This document shows positions 1-9,361 of a DNA stretch of 64,000 nt, piece after piece. The stretch covers positions 1 to 64,000 of the forward strand of contig NZ_JBOHGB010000002.1 in assembly GCF_050699935.1 (NCBI RefSeq). The letters run 5' to 3'. The translations under genes were made by a program, and so were the position numbers. The notes below the pieces were generated by a model. The model saw only the letters and a list, made by a program, of their open reading frames with translations. It was not told the origin of the DNA and ran no database searches. Source of the stretch: Actinophytocola sp050699935. Its GTDB lineage: Bacteria > Actinomycetota > Actinomycetes > Mycobacteriales > Pseudonocardiaceae. The stretch's first letter is position 1. Every line of letters begins with the position of its first letter.

Positions 1-432
1 GGTGAGGAACGGGGAGTTCCGGTTGGGCACGTGCTTGTGGCCGGCCTGCGTCACGTTCCCCTGAGGTGCGGCTGCGAAGCCCTCGGCCCGATTCGATCTC
101 GACGATACGGTGAGGAACGGGGAGTTCCGGTTGGGCACGTGCGTGTGGCCGGCCTGCGTCACGTTCCCCTGAGGAACGACAGCGAAGCCCTCGGCCCGAT
201 TCGATCTCGACATTACGGTGAGGAACGAAAAGATCCGGCTGACCACATGCTTGTGGCTGGCCTGCGTCACGTTCCCCTGAGGAACGACAGCGAAGCCCTC
301 GGCCCGATTCGATCTCGACATTACGGTGAGGAACGAAAAGATCCGGCTGACCACATGCTTGTGGCTGGCCTGCATCACCTTCCCCCGAGGAACGACAGCG
401 AAGCCCTCAGCCCAATTCGATCTTGAGGTTGA
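1..432 (-). repeat. 108-bp tandem repeat array, four units
   Basis: The units start at 1, 109, 217 and 325, so the period is exactly 108 bp. Each contains the core GCGTCACGTTCCCC on the plus strand. The two right-hand units share one variant (GAACGAAAAGATCCGGCT) and the two left-hand units another (GAACGGGGAGTTCCGG), so units appear to have been duplicated in steps. The last unit is the most diverged. 108 bp equals 36 codons, so the minus-strand reading frame is kept across units. The core is shared with the dispersed repeats near 1.7, 4.5 and 9.3 kb. The array may continue to the left of the window. Confidence 0.9.
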
Positions 433-447
433 CGCAATAGATGTCAT
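1..447 (-). CDS. Repeat-encoded ORF, partial (runs off left edge)
   Basis: This minus-strand frame is open for all 149 codons to the window edge. Its ATG (447-445) overlaps the TGA of the CoA-transferase gene as ATGA. It encodes tandem 36-residue units containing QGNVTQASHKHV or a close variant, followed by SFLTV and SRSNRAEGF. The same GNVTQ.SHK core is encoded by the repeats at 1.7, 4.5 and 9.3 kb. I know no protein family for it. The open frame, the 36-codon period and the coupled start argue that it is translated, perhaps as an N-terminal extension of a gene further left. It could instead be a non-coding repeat whose length happens to keep the frame. Confidence 0.4.
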   Translation of the reverse strand, partial: MTSIASTSRSNWAEGFAVVPRGKVMQASHKHVVSRIFSFLTVMSRSNRAEGFAVVPQGNVTQASHKHVVSRIFSFLTVMSRSNRAEGFAVVPQGNVTQAGHTHVPNRNSPFLTVSSRSNRAEGFAAAPQGNVTQAGHKHVPNRNSPFLT

Positions 448-1670
448 GACACCTCTCCCGCCTTCCCGGCGGGCTCCGCGCGGAACACGACCCCACCGTC
501 GGCCAGCCGGACGATGGCCGACTCGTCGTACCCGGCCGCGCGCAGCACCTCCGCGGTGTGCTCGCCGAGCACCGGAGCGCCCCGCACGGCAGTAGCGGTC
601 GAGGAGAACCGCAACGGGTTGCGCACCGTCCGGTAGCTGCCCAGCGAGGCGTGCTCGGCCTCGACGACGATGCCCAGCGCGCCGGTCTGCTCGCTCTCCA
701 GCGCCTGGCCGATGTCCTGAATGGACCCGCACGGCAGGCCGTGGTGGCGGAACCGGTCGAGCCAGTAGTCGGTCGACCGGCGGAAGGTCCGCTCCTCGAC
801 CTCTGCGACCAACTTCTCCCGGTTGCGGATCCGTGCCGAATTGTCCACAAAGGACTCGTCCTGCTCGAGTCCGGGTGCCTCGATCGCCGCGCAGAACCGC
901 GTCCACGCGTCGGCCGGGCCGGTGCCCTCGACGGTCACGTGCCCGTCCGCGGTGCGGAACGCCTGGTACGGAGCGAACAGCGTGGACGCCGATCCGGACC
1001 GGCCGGGCACCGTGCCGTTCGCGAGGTACTGCTCGGCGATGATCAGGCCCATCGCCATCGACGTCTCGTACAGCGACGACTCGCACGACCGGACCGTCCC
1101 GGAACGCTCGCGTTCCAGCAGGGCCGCGGTGATGCCGAGGGCCAGGCTCACCCCCGCCGTGATGTCCACGACCGCGAACCCGGCCTTGGCGGGCGGGCGG
1201 TCGGGGTGGCCGGTCGCGGCCATCAGCCCGGACTCTCCCTGCATCATCAGGTCGTAGCCGCCGTCGTCGCCCCGCGGACCTAGCCCGCCGTAGCCGGACA
1301 TCGTCGCCCAGATGGTCTTCGGTGCGATCCGGGCGACGTCGTCGCGGCCGAGGCCGAGCCGGTCGACGGTGCCCGGCCGGAAGTTGTGCACGAACGCGTC
1401 GGAGGTCACCAGCAGCCGCTCCAGCACAGCCCGGCCCTCGGCGTCCTTCACGTCGATCACCACGGATCGCTTGCCACGGTTCAGCGCGAGGAAGCTGAGC
1501 GACTCGCCGTCGACGAACTCCGGTCCCTGCCGGCGGTAGACGTCACCGCCCGGCGGCCGCTCCACCTTCACCACGTCCGCGCCGAGGTCGGCGAGCATCT
1601 GGGTGCACAGCGGTCCGGCGACGTACTGCGTCATGTCCAGCACCCGGAAGCCGGCCAGTGGCCCGGTCAT
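444..1670 (-). CDS. Class III (CaiB/BaiF-type) CoA-transferase
   Basis: A 408-residue protein of normal length for family III CoA-transferases, which move CoA between acyl-CoA and a free acid through an aspartyl-CoA thioester. The N-terminus has the family pattern GFRVLDMTQYVAGP followed by LADLGADVVKVE. The likely catalytic Asp is in GYDLMMQG. It is the last recognisable enzyme of the minus-strand operon, after the B12-binding protein, so it probably activates or recycles a CoA ester used by the mutase. The ATG at 1670 overlaps the stop of a small repeat ORF as ATGA, and GGGGAGGCGG lies just upstream in the repeat. The acyl substrate cannot be read from the sequence. Confidence 0.88.
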   Translation of the reverse strand: MTGPLAGFRVLDMTQYVAGPLCTQMLADLGADVVKVERPPGGDVYRRQGPEFVDGESLSFLALNRGKRSVVIDVKDAEGRAVLERLLVTSDAFVHNFRPGTVDRLGLGRDDVARIAPKTIWATMSGYGGLGPRGDDGGYDLMMQGESGLMAATGHPDRPPAKAGFAVVDITAGVSLALGITAALLERERSGTVRSCESSLYETSMAMGLIIAEQYLANGTVPGRSGSASTLFAPYQAFRTADGHVTVEGTGPADAWTRFCAAIEAPGLEQDESFVDNSARIRNREKLVAEVEERTFRRSTDYWLDRFRHHGLPCGSIQDIGQALESEQTGALGIVVEAEHASLGSYRTVRNPLRFSSTATAVRGAPVLGEHTAEVLRAAGYDESAIVRLADGGVVFRAEPAGKAGEVS

Positions 1671-1852
1671 GTGGGTCCCGCCTCCCCGAAATCCTGTTCC
1701 GCCTCTCCGAAATTTATTGTGTTGGTTGCGTTGGGGGACGGAGGGTTCTGTCTTGTCACGTACTTGTGGCTGGGTTGCGTCACGTTCCCCTTAGGTGCGG
1801 TTGCGAAGCGCTCGGGTTGATCTGGGCTGGAGGTTGACACAAGGGGTGTCAT
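1667..1852 (-). CDS. Small repeat-encoded ORF with coupled start and stop
   Basis: A 61-codon frame lies entirely inside repeat copy A. Its ATG overlaps the TGA of the B12-binding gene (ATGA), and its own TGA overlaps the ATG of the CoA-transferase gene (again ATGA), so it could pass ribosomes from one gene to the next. It contains KGNVTQPSHKYV and NATNTINFGEAE, matching the N-terminal extension of LivG at 9.3 kb. No family is recognised. Whether the peptide has a function or is only a translated spacer cannot be told from sequence. Confidence 0.4.
   Translation of the reverse strand: MTPLVSTSSPDQPERFATAPKGNVTQPSHKYVTRQNPPSPNATNTINFGEAEQDFGEAGPT
1674..1852 (-). repeat. Dispersed junction repeat, copy A
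   Basis: An approximately 175-bp repeat sits between the B12-binding gene and the CoA-transferase gene. It shares long stretches with the copies at 4419-4713 and 9208-9361, for example TTTATTGTGTTGGTTGCG and GCGTCACGTTCCCC. In operon orientation it begins at ATGA, overlapping the upstream stop, and ends with two purine-rich blocks, GGAGAGGCGG and GGGGAGGCGG. The octamer GTCATGTG flanks it on both sides (1666-1673 and 1848-1855), which could be a target-site duplication. No terminal inverted repeats or transposase are visible. Confidence 0.8.
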
Positions 1853-2259
1853 GTGTCCGCCTTTCGTCCGACCAGTTCGCGCAGGCGATCGGGGACCTCG
1901 AGTGGGTTGCTGCCCACCGGGAACACGGCCGCCGCGCCCGCGTCGCGAAGGCGTGGCACGTCCTCGTCCGGGATGATCCCGCCGACCACGATCCGCACGT
2001 CGTCGAGCCCCAGCTCGTCCAGCCTGCCGCGCAGGTCCCTGGTGTAGGGCAGGTGCGCGCCGGACAGCACGGACAGCCCGACGATGTCGGTGTCCTCCTG
2101 CGCGGCCGCGGACGCGATGGCGTCGATCGTCTGGTGCAGGCCCAGATAGATGACCTCGAACCCGTGATCACGCAGCACGCGCGCCAGCACCTTGGCGCCC
2201 CGGTCGTGCCCGTCGAGGCCCGGTTTGCCGATGATGACGCGGATCCGCTCAGATGCCAC
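1849..2259 (-). CDS. B12-binding small subunit of an acyl-CoA mutase
   Basis: A 136-residue stand-alone cobalamin-binding domain. The base-off/His-on motif DxHxxG is present as DGHDRG in KPGLDGHDRGAKV, followed by the usual GLHQT and GLSVLSGAH segments of the Rossmann-like B12 fold. Its size matches the small subunits of isobutyryl-CoA, 2-hydroxyisobutyryl-CoA and related two-component mutases. The partner is the large subunit at 4710-6353 in the same operon, separated from it by an amidohydrolase and an SDR. The GTG start at 2259 overlaps the SDR stop by 11 bp. The carbon-skeleton substrate is unknown. Confidence 0.9.
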   Translation of the reverse strand: MASERIRVIIGKPGLDGHDRGAKVLARVLRDHGFEVIYLGLHQTIDAIASAAAQEDTDIVGLSVLSGAHLPYTRDLRGRLDELGLDDVRIVVGGIIPDEDVPRLRDAGAAAVFPVGSNPLEVPDRLRELVGRKADT

Positions 2260-3037
2260 GGGTGATCCCCCCGTCGACGGTCACCGCCGTCCCGTTGACG
2301 TACGCCGACCGCGGCGAGGCGAGGAAGACGATGGTGGCCGCCACCTCCTCCGGCTCCGGCACGTAGGGAAGCGGGAGGTCCGCGACGTAGCGCGCCTCGG
2401 CCTGCTCGTGGGTCAGGCCCCAGTCCACGGCCAGCCTGTCGATCATCTTGTCGTACCGGGTGGTCCGCACCGGGCCGGGGCACACCGCGTTGACGAAGAT
2501 CCCTTCCGGGCCCACCTGCATCGACACCGACTTGGTCAGGTTGAGTACGCCGACGTTCGCCGCGCCACCGGGCATGTGGTAGGTGAGCGGTTGCTTGCCG
2601 GCGTTGCCGGCCACGTTCACCACGCGCCCGCCGCCGGCCTCCCGTAGCGGGGCGAGCGCGAGCCTGGTCATCCTGGCGTAGCCGACCAGCTTCAGCTCGA
2701 GGTCGGCGACCCAGCGCTCGTCCGGGATGTCCTCGAACGTGGCGAAGACCGACGCGCCGGCGTTGTTGACCAGGATGTCCAGCCCGCCCAGCCCGGCGAG
2801 CGCGGTGTCCATGGCATGCCGGCAGCCGGCCAGGTCACCGAGATCGGCCGGTGCCGCGATCGCCCGCACGCCGTACTCGGCGGCGATCGTCTTGGCTTCC
2901 CGCTCCAGCACGTCCGCGCGCCGCGAGACGAGCGCGACGTGGGCGCCCTCGCCGGCGAGCACCCGGGCCGTGGCGAGCCCGATCCCCTCGCTGGCCCCGG
3001 TGACGACGGCACGCTTTCCGGCAAGCTGTAGATCCAT
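2249..3037 (-). CDS. SDR-family protein with altered active site
   Basis: A 262-residue short-chain dehydrogenase/reductase fold. The dinucleotide motif TGASEGIG (about residues 13-20) and NNAG (91-94) are intact, and the C-terminus has the classical NGTAVTVDGG. The usual YxxxK catalytic pair is missing: around residues 153-168 the protein reads YHMPGGAANVGVLNLTK, so by eye Gly157 and Asn161 stand where Tyr and Lys are expected. This could be a divergent SDR subgroup with another acid/base or a non-redox role. It lies between an amidohydrolase and the B12 subunit, so its substrate is probably a pathway intermediate. ATG at 3037 follows the amidohydrolase stop by two bases. Confidence 0.85.
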   Translation of the reverse strand: MDLQLAGKRAVVTGASEGIGLATARVLAGEGAHVALVSRRADVLEREAKTIAAEYGVRAIAAPADLGDLAGCRHAMDTALAGLGGLDILVNNAGASVFATFEDIPDERWVADLELKLVGYARMTRLALAPLREAGGGRVVNVAGNAGKQPLTYHMPGGAANVGVLNLTKSVSMQVGPEGIFVNAVCPGPVRTTRYDKMIDRLAVDWGLTHEQAEARYVADLPLPYVPEPEEVAATIVFLASPRSAYVNGTAVTVDGGITRGI

Positions 3038-3039
3038 GG

Positions 3040-4709
3040 CTACTCGACCTCCGCGGCGATGAGTGATCTGTCCACTGTGTACAATCGCTGTGCGGCCGAG
3101 TTGGCCGCGGCGGCGATCTGTTTCTCGTCCCCACGCCTCAGCAGGCCGTCCGCCACCACGGGCTCGCCGCCGACCAGCACCCACCGCGCGCGGGCGCCGG
3201 AGTATGTGCGGAACAGGCGAACCAGCGCCCGATCCGGATCGGCCGTCGCGCCGGCGGAGTCCAGGTCGTTCAGGTCGAAGACCGCGACGTCGCCGAGCGA
3301 GCCGGGGGTGAGCGTGCCGGCGCCGGGCCAGCCGATGGTGCGGGCCGCGGCGGCAGTGACCAGGTCGAGGGCGTCCGCCGCGCCGATCCGGCCGGTGAGG
3401 TGCGGCTGGCCCTGCGTGTACGCGGCGAGCTGTGCCTCACCGAGCAGCGAGCCGCGGTCGTTGGACGCCGCCCCGTCGACGCCGACCGCCACCCGCGGAT
3501 TGCGGTCCCGCCAGTCGGCCAGCTCGGGCAGCGGGTAGCGCAGGCGCATCGAGGCGCTCGGGCAGTGCACCACGCCGACGCCGGCCGTGCCCAACCGCGC
3601 CACGTCGTCGGGACAGAGCCGGGAACCGTGCGCGAACCAGTTGCCCCGCCGCACCAGGCCGAGCTCGTCCGCCAGCGCAAATCCGTCCACAATGGACTCT
3701 CCGGCCGGCGGCAGCGGGTGGTAGTGCAGGTGGATCGGAACATCGGCCTCTTCGGCCACCCGGTTCAGCTGCCGCTGGAACTCGCCGCCGTCGTCGAGCA
3801 CCGGCGTGGTCGGCCCGCAGGCCCAGCGCAGGCGGTCGTGCGTGGGGGCACTGATCGTCTCCCGGATCCGGGCCAGCGCGAGGTCCGGTGGTTCGACCAG
3901 GCGGGCACAGTCCACGCCCCGGCGGGTGAGCTCGTCGGAGATGCCGGGCTCCAGCACCGTGGTGGTGCCGCGCACGTACCGCAGCCGGATGCCGAGCCGC
4001 TCGGCCGCGGCCACCACGGGCGAGACGAAGTCCTCACCGGCCGGGTGCAGGAACTCCAGTGCCGCGACCGTGGTCGCGCCCCGGACGAGGAGCTGCGCGA
4101 TCGACAGCTCGGCCGCCGCGGACACGTCGTTCGCCGACATGTCCGTCCACCGTGGATAGTGGGTGAGCAGCCAGCCGGTAAGGCCGCCGGTGGTGGGGAC
4201 GCCGCGCGAGGCGCCCTGGAACAGGTGGTGGTGGGCGCACACGAGACCGGGCAGCACCAGGCAGCCACGCACGTCGAGCTTGTTGCGAGCCCGCGGCGGC
4301 CGGCCGCTGCCGGTCGCCTGGACCCGACCGTCCGCGATGAGCACCCAACCATCGGCCAGCGGCGGCCCGGTCGGGGTGGGCAGCACGGCAGCGGCGCCGT
4401 GCAACAGGATCTCTGTTCCGCCTCCCCGGAATTTATTGTGTTGGTTGCGTTGGGGGACGGGAGGCTCTGGTTGAGCACGTACTTGTGGCTGGTTTGCGTC
4501 ACGTTCCCCTGAGGTGCGGTTGGCAAGGGGGTCATCGGCTTGATGCTGGTCCGCCTCCACTCCGCCTCTCCGAAATTCAATGTGTTGGTTGCGTTGGGGC
4601 GGAGGGTTCTGTTTGGTCACGTGCTTGTGGCTGGTTTGCGTCACGTTCCCCTGAGGTGCGGTTGGGGAGTCCTTGGCCTGGTTCGATCTCGAGGTTGACG
4701 CGAGGGGTG

Positions 4710-4713
<4 letters not shown>
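3040..4713 (-). CDS. Amidohydrolase (TRZ/ATZ type) with repeat-derived N-terminus
   Basis: The core, about 450 residues from roughly 4404, is a metal-dependent amidohydrolase of the guanine deaminase/chlorohydrolase group. It has the HxH-type ligand set in CAHHHLFQ, HLHYHP as the next histidine cluster, a later His in FAHGSRL, and the Asp in GVDGAASND. Such enzymes deaminate or hydrolyse C-N bonds in N-heterocycles and related amines. The frame stays open from ATG 4713, which overlaps the mutase stop as ATGA, through two repeat copies and into the enzyme, giving 557 residues. No ATG or GTG lies at the expected native start; only CTG 4407 or TTG 4404 would give a normal N-terminus. The start is therefore uncertain, and the native start codon seems to have been replaced by the repeat. 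Confidence 0.8.
4419..4713 (-). repeat. Dispersed junction repeat, copy B (two tandem units)
   Basis: Two units of the junction repeat lie head to tail between the mutase and amidohydrolase genes. The core GCGTCACGTTCCCC occurs at about 4497 and 4638, 141 bp apart. Relative to copies A and C the upstream unit has a shortened run (GTTGGGGCGG against GTTGGGGGACGG), so the second unit is read in another frame. The long frame nevertheless stays open and reaches the amidohydrolase. The junction ends with GGGGAGGCGG, as in copies A and C. The 5' end (operon orientation) starts ATGACACCC, as in copy A. Confidence 0.85.
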
Positions 4714-6352
<1,639 letters not shown>

Positions 6353-6353
<1 letters not shown>

Positions 6354-7762
6354 CAGGAAGACGTCGCCTCCTCCACGCGGACGCGGCCGGTGACCGCGGC
6401 TGACCCAAGCCCAGGGTCCAGCCCGAGCGCCTCGGCGACCCGCGGGACGGTCTGCTCCTGGACGAACCCGAGCACGTCGGCCAGGTCGATCGTGCTGAAG
6501 TGACCGTCCCGGTAGACGAACTCCCCGGCGATCATGGTGAACGCGACGTCCCGCCCGCTGCCGCAGTACACCAGCGAGCACACCGGATCGAAGACCGGCT
6601 GCAGGCCAGGGTTGCCGCCGATCCGGACACCGACGATGTCGGCGAGCCGTCCCGGTTCGAGGCGGCCGAGCCGGCCGGGCTCGAAGATCTCCGCACCCTC
6701 CTCCGTGGCCATTCGGAACACGGTGCTCGGCTCGATGATCGTCGGGTCGAGCGTGCTGACCCGGGCCAGCAGCAGCGCGGCCTTCATCTCGCCGAACATG
6801 TCCTGTGAGTCGTTGCTGGCCGGGCCGTCCGAGCCAAGCCCGACGCGCACGCCCGCGCGGAGCATGGCGGCGACGTTGGCCACCCCCGAGCTCATCACCA
6901 TGTTGGAGGTCGGGTTGTGCACCACCATGGCCCCGGTGTCGGCGAGGATGTCGAACTCGGCTTCGGTGCTCCACACCGCGTGCGCCACCACCGTGTCGCG
7001 ATCCAACAGGCCGATGCGGTAGGCCCAGTCGATCTGCCCGGGAAATCCCTTGCGGTGTGCCAGGTCGAGCTGCTCGCGCGTCTCGTTGAGGTGGGTGAAG
7101 TACTTCGCGCCCTTCTGCCCGGCGAGCTGCTTGAGCCGGTGCTGGGTGTCGGGGTCGCAGGAGAACAGTCCACTTGGGCCTACCGCGGGACGCACCCGGG
7201 CGTGGCCCGCCCAGCGGTCGAGGAACTCGGCGGTGGTGGCGATCTCGGTGTCCGGGTCGGCGTTCTCCGCGGGGTCGATGGTGGACGCGGTGCTCGACGC
7301 CCGGGCCACCTGCGCGCGGATGCCGGCCTCGGCGAACGCGCGAGCCTCGGCGTCGGCGTGGAACCGCGCGAAGTTGGTCAGCTGCGAGACGAACGCGGTC
7401 GTCCCGGTCCGGATGGCGTCCGCCGCGCCCAGCAGGCCGCCGTAGTAGAAGTCCTCATCGGACAGTGCGCGGTCCATGGGGTAGATGGTGTTGCGCAGCC
7501 ACCCCTCGGTGCCGGCGTCCTTGCCCAGCCCGCGGCAGAGGATCTCGTACACGTGGTTGTGTCCGTTGACCAGGCCGGGCAGCAGCACGAGGTCGCGGCA
7601 GTCGACCCGCTCCGCGTCCGGGTACCGCCGCGCCAGCTCCGCGCTCGGCCCGACCGCGACGATCGTGTCGCCGTCCACGCAGACCGCTCCGTCGCGAAGG
7701 TAGGAGTCGTGCCCCACGATCACCCACGGACTCCGGTCGAGCAGCAACGGCATCTCGCTCAC
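6353..7762 (-). CDS. Amidohydrolase (TRZ/ATZ type)
   Basis: A 469-residue metal-dependent hydrolase of the chlorohydrolase/guanine deaminase group. The first ligand pair is in VNGHNHVYE, followed by YFTHLNETREQ, AHAVW and the Asp in GLGSDGPASND. The C-terminal composite-sheet part contains GRLADIVGV. The GTG at 7762 overlaps the LivF stop as GTGA and gives the N-terminus MSEMPLLLD; ATG 7753 is an alternative. This is one of three paralogous amidohydrolases in the island, which suggests successive hydrolytic steps or alternative substrates of the imported compound. Confidence 0.88.
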
Positions 7763-8460
7763 ATCCCCAGGTATCTCGTGGTGACCGACTGGTTGTCGCG
7801 CAGCTGTGCCGGGCTGCCGACGAACACCTCGACGCCGCGGGACATCACGTAGACCGTGTCGGCGAGCCGGGTGGCGAACTCGAACCGCTGCTCGACGAGC
7901 AGGACCCCGGTGCCGCGCCCGCGCAGCTCCTGGATGATCTCGCCGACCTGCTCGACCATCGACGGCGCGAGCCCCTCCGCCGGCTCGTCGAGCAGGACGT
8001 AATCGGCGTTGGCGACGAGTGCCCGTGCCAGGGTGAGCATCTGCTGCTCGCCGCCGGACAGCGTGGCCGAACGCTGCTTCCAGCGCTTGCGCAGCAAGGG
8101 CAGGTAGTCCAGCACCTCGTCGACGCTCCACGACGTCGCGGAGCGCGCCCGGCGGCGGGCGACCGCGATGTTCTCCGCGACCGAGAGGGAGGGGAACACG
8201 CGATGGCCCTGCGGCATCAACGCGACGCCGCGTCGGCTCACCGTCTCCGGCGGTTGACCGTGGATCGCCTTGCCGTCCAGCAGAACCCGACCGGAACGCG
8301 GCCGCAGCATGCCCATCACGGTGTGCACCAGGGTGCTCTTGCCCATGCCGTTGCGGCCGAGCACCGCGACGACCTGCCCGCTGGGCACCTCGACGCTCAC
8401 GCCGTGCAGCACCTGCACGGGACCGTAGAAGCACCGCAACTGCTCAGCCTGAAGAGACAC
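7759..8460 (-). CDS. livF: Branched-chain-type ABC transporter ATPase LivF
   Basis: A 233-residue ATPase of the LivF subgroup. Walker A is GRNGMGKST, the signature is LSGGEQQMLTLARAL, and Walker B is YVLLDEPAEGLAP. It pairs with LivG to power import through LivH/LivM at the inner face of the membrane. GTG 8460 (MSLQAEQLRCFYG) was chosen because it gives the usual N-terminus and overlaps the LivG stop by 17 bp; the frame is open further upstream but that part is LivG sequence in another frame. The Q-for-P change in the usual GPNGAGKST is not seen; only R and M variants are present in Walker A, within family limits. Confidence 0.9.
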   Translation of the reverse strand: MSLQAEQLRCFYGPVQVLHGVSVEVPSGQVVAVLGRNGMGKSTLVHTVMGMLRPRSGRVLLDGKAIHGQPPETVSRRGVALMPQGHRVFPSLSVAENIAVARRRARSATSWSVDEVLDYLPLLRKRWKQRSATLSGGEQQMLTLARALVANADYVLLDEPAEGLAPSMVEQVGEIIQELRGRGTGVLLVEQRFEFATRLADTVYVMSRGVEVFVGSPAQLRDNQSVTTRYLGM

Positions 8461-9361
8461 TGTGCTCTCCCAGGTACGCCTCGATGACCGTGGTGTTCCC
8501 ACGAACCTCGTCGAGCGGACCGCTGGCCAGCACGGCACCGTCGACCAGCACGGTCATCGTCTGTGCCACGGCGAAGGCCACGGCCATGTCGTGCTCGATG
8601 ATCACGATGGTCATGTCGTCGGGCAGCGAGCAGGTGAGCCGGGTCATCCGCGCGGCCTCGCTCGGCGCGAGCCCGGCCGTCGGCTCGTCGAGCAGCAGCA
8701 CCTTCGGCCGGCTGGCGAGCGCCACGACGATCTCCAGGATCCGTTGCAGCCCATAGGAAAGCTCGGACACGCGCTGGGCGCGGTACTGCCAGAGGTCCCA
8801 CTCGCGAAGTAGTTCCTCACCACGCTGCCGAATACCCTGGTAGCCATCCATCGACCGCCACCAGACCCGCCGGGCCGGACTGCGGGCGACGACCGCGAGC
8901 GCCACGTTCTCCTGCACGGACAGCGACTGGAACAGGTTGGTGATCTGCCAGGTCCTGGACAGGCCGGCGGCGGTGCGGCGGGATGGCGCGGCCCTCGTCA
9001 CGTCGTGGCCGAGCAGACTGACCCGGCCCGCGTTCGGGATGAGCTGGCCACCGATCGCGTTGAACAGCGTCGACTTGCCGGCCCCGTTCGGCCCCACGAT
9101 CGCGCGCCGCTCACCGGCCGCCACGCTCAGACTCACGTCGCGCAACGCGGTGACCCCGCCGAAGGAGACGGTCAGCCGCTCGACCTCCAACGCGGGCTGT
9201 GCTGCGGCCGCCTCCCCGGAATTTATTGTGTTGGTTGCGTTGGGGGACGGAGGGTTCTGGTTGGTCACGTACTTGTGGCTGGGTTGCGTCACGTTCCCCT
9301 TAGGTGCGGTTGTGGAGCGCTCGGGTTGATCTGGGCTGGAGGTCGACGCGACGGGTTTCAT
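8444..9361 (-). CDS. livG: LivG ATPase with repeat-encoded N-terminal extension
   Basis: The ATPase domain starts near residue 57 (ALEVERLTVSFGG) and is otherwise standard: Walker A GPNGAGKST at 90-98, signature ELSYGLQR, Walker B KVLLLDEPTAGLAP, and a LivG-type C-terminus. The first 56 residues come from junction repeat copy C and contain KGNVTQPSHKYV and NATNTINSGEA. ATG 9361 overlaps the LivM stop as ATGA. There is no ATG near the domain start; TTG 9190 inside PALEVE, preceded by GGGGAGGCGG, could serve as an internal start. So the protein is either 305 residues with an extension or about 249 from the TTG. Confidence 0.88.
   Translation of the reverse strand: MKPVASTSSPDQPERSTTAPKGNVTQPSHKYVTNQNPPSPNATNTINSGEAAAAQPALEVERLTVSFGGVTALRDVSLSVAAGERRAIVGPNGAGKSTLFNAIGGQLIPNAGRVSLLGHDVTRAAPSRRTAAGLSRTWQITNLFQSLSVQENVALAVVARSPARRVWWRSMDGYQGIRQRGEELLREWDLWQYRAQRVSELSYGLQRILEIVVALASRPKVLLLDEPTAGLAPSEAARMTRLTCSLPDDMTIVIIEHDMAVAFAVAQTMTVLVDGAVLASGPLDEVRGNTTVIEAYLGEHSVSSG
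9208..9361 (-). repeat. Dispersed junction repeat, copy C
   Basis: A 154-bp copy of the junction repeat between livM and livG. It is nearly identical to copy A over TTTATTGTGTTGGTTGCG, GTTCCCCTTAGGTGCGG and CGGGTTGATCTGGGCTGG. In operon orientation it begins with ATGAAACCC, overlapping the livM TGA, and ends CCGGGGAGGCGG. Its coding frame is open and runs directly into livG without a stop. No flanking direct repeat is visible, unlike copy A. Confidence 0.85.

Noticed and set aside
31..426. Plus-strand 131-codon ORF across the 108-bp repeats
   Set aside because: The repeat length is a multiple of three, so several frames stay open; the minus-strand frame has the ATGA-coupled start and the shared GNVTQ peptide, so the plus frame is taken as a shadow.
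1..432. CRISPR-like array
   Set aside because: The units are 108-bp direct repeats without short palindromic repeats alternating with unique spacers, and no cas gene is present.
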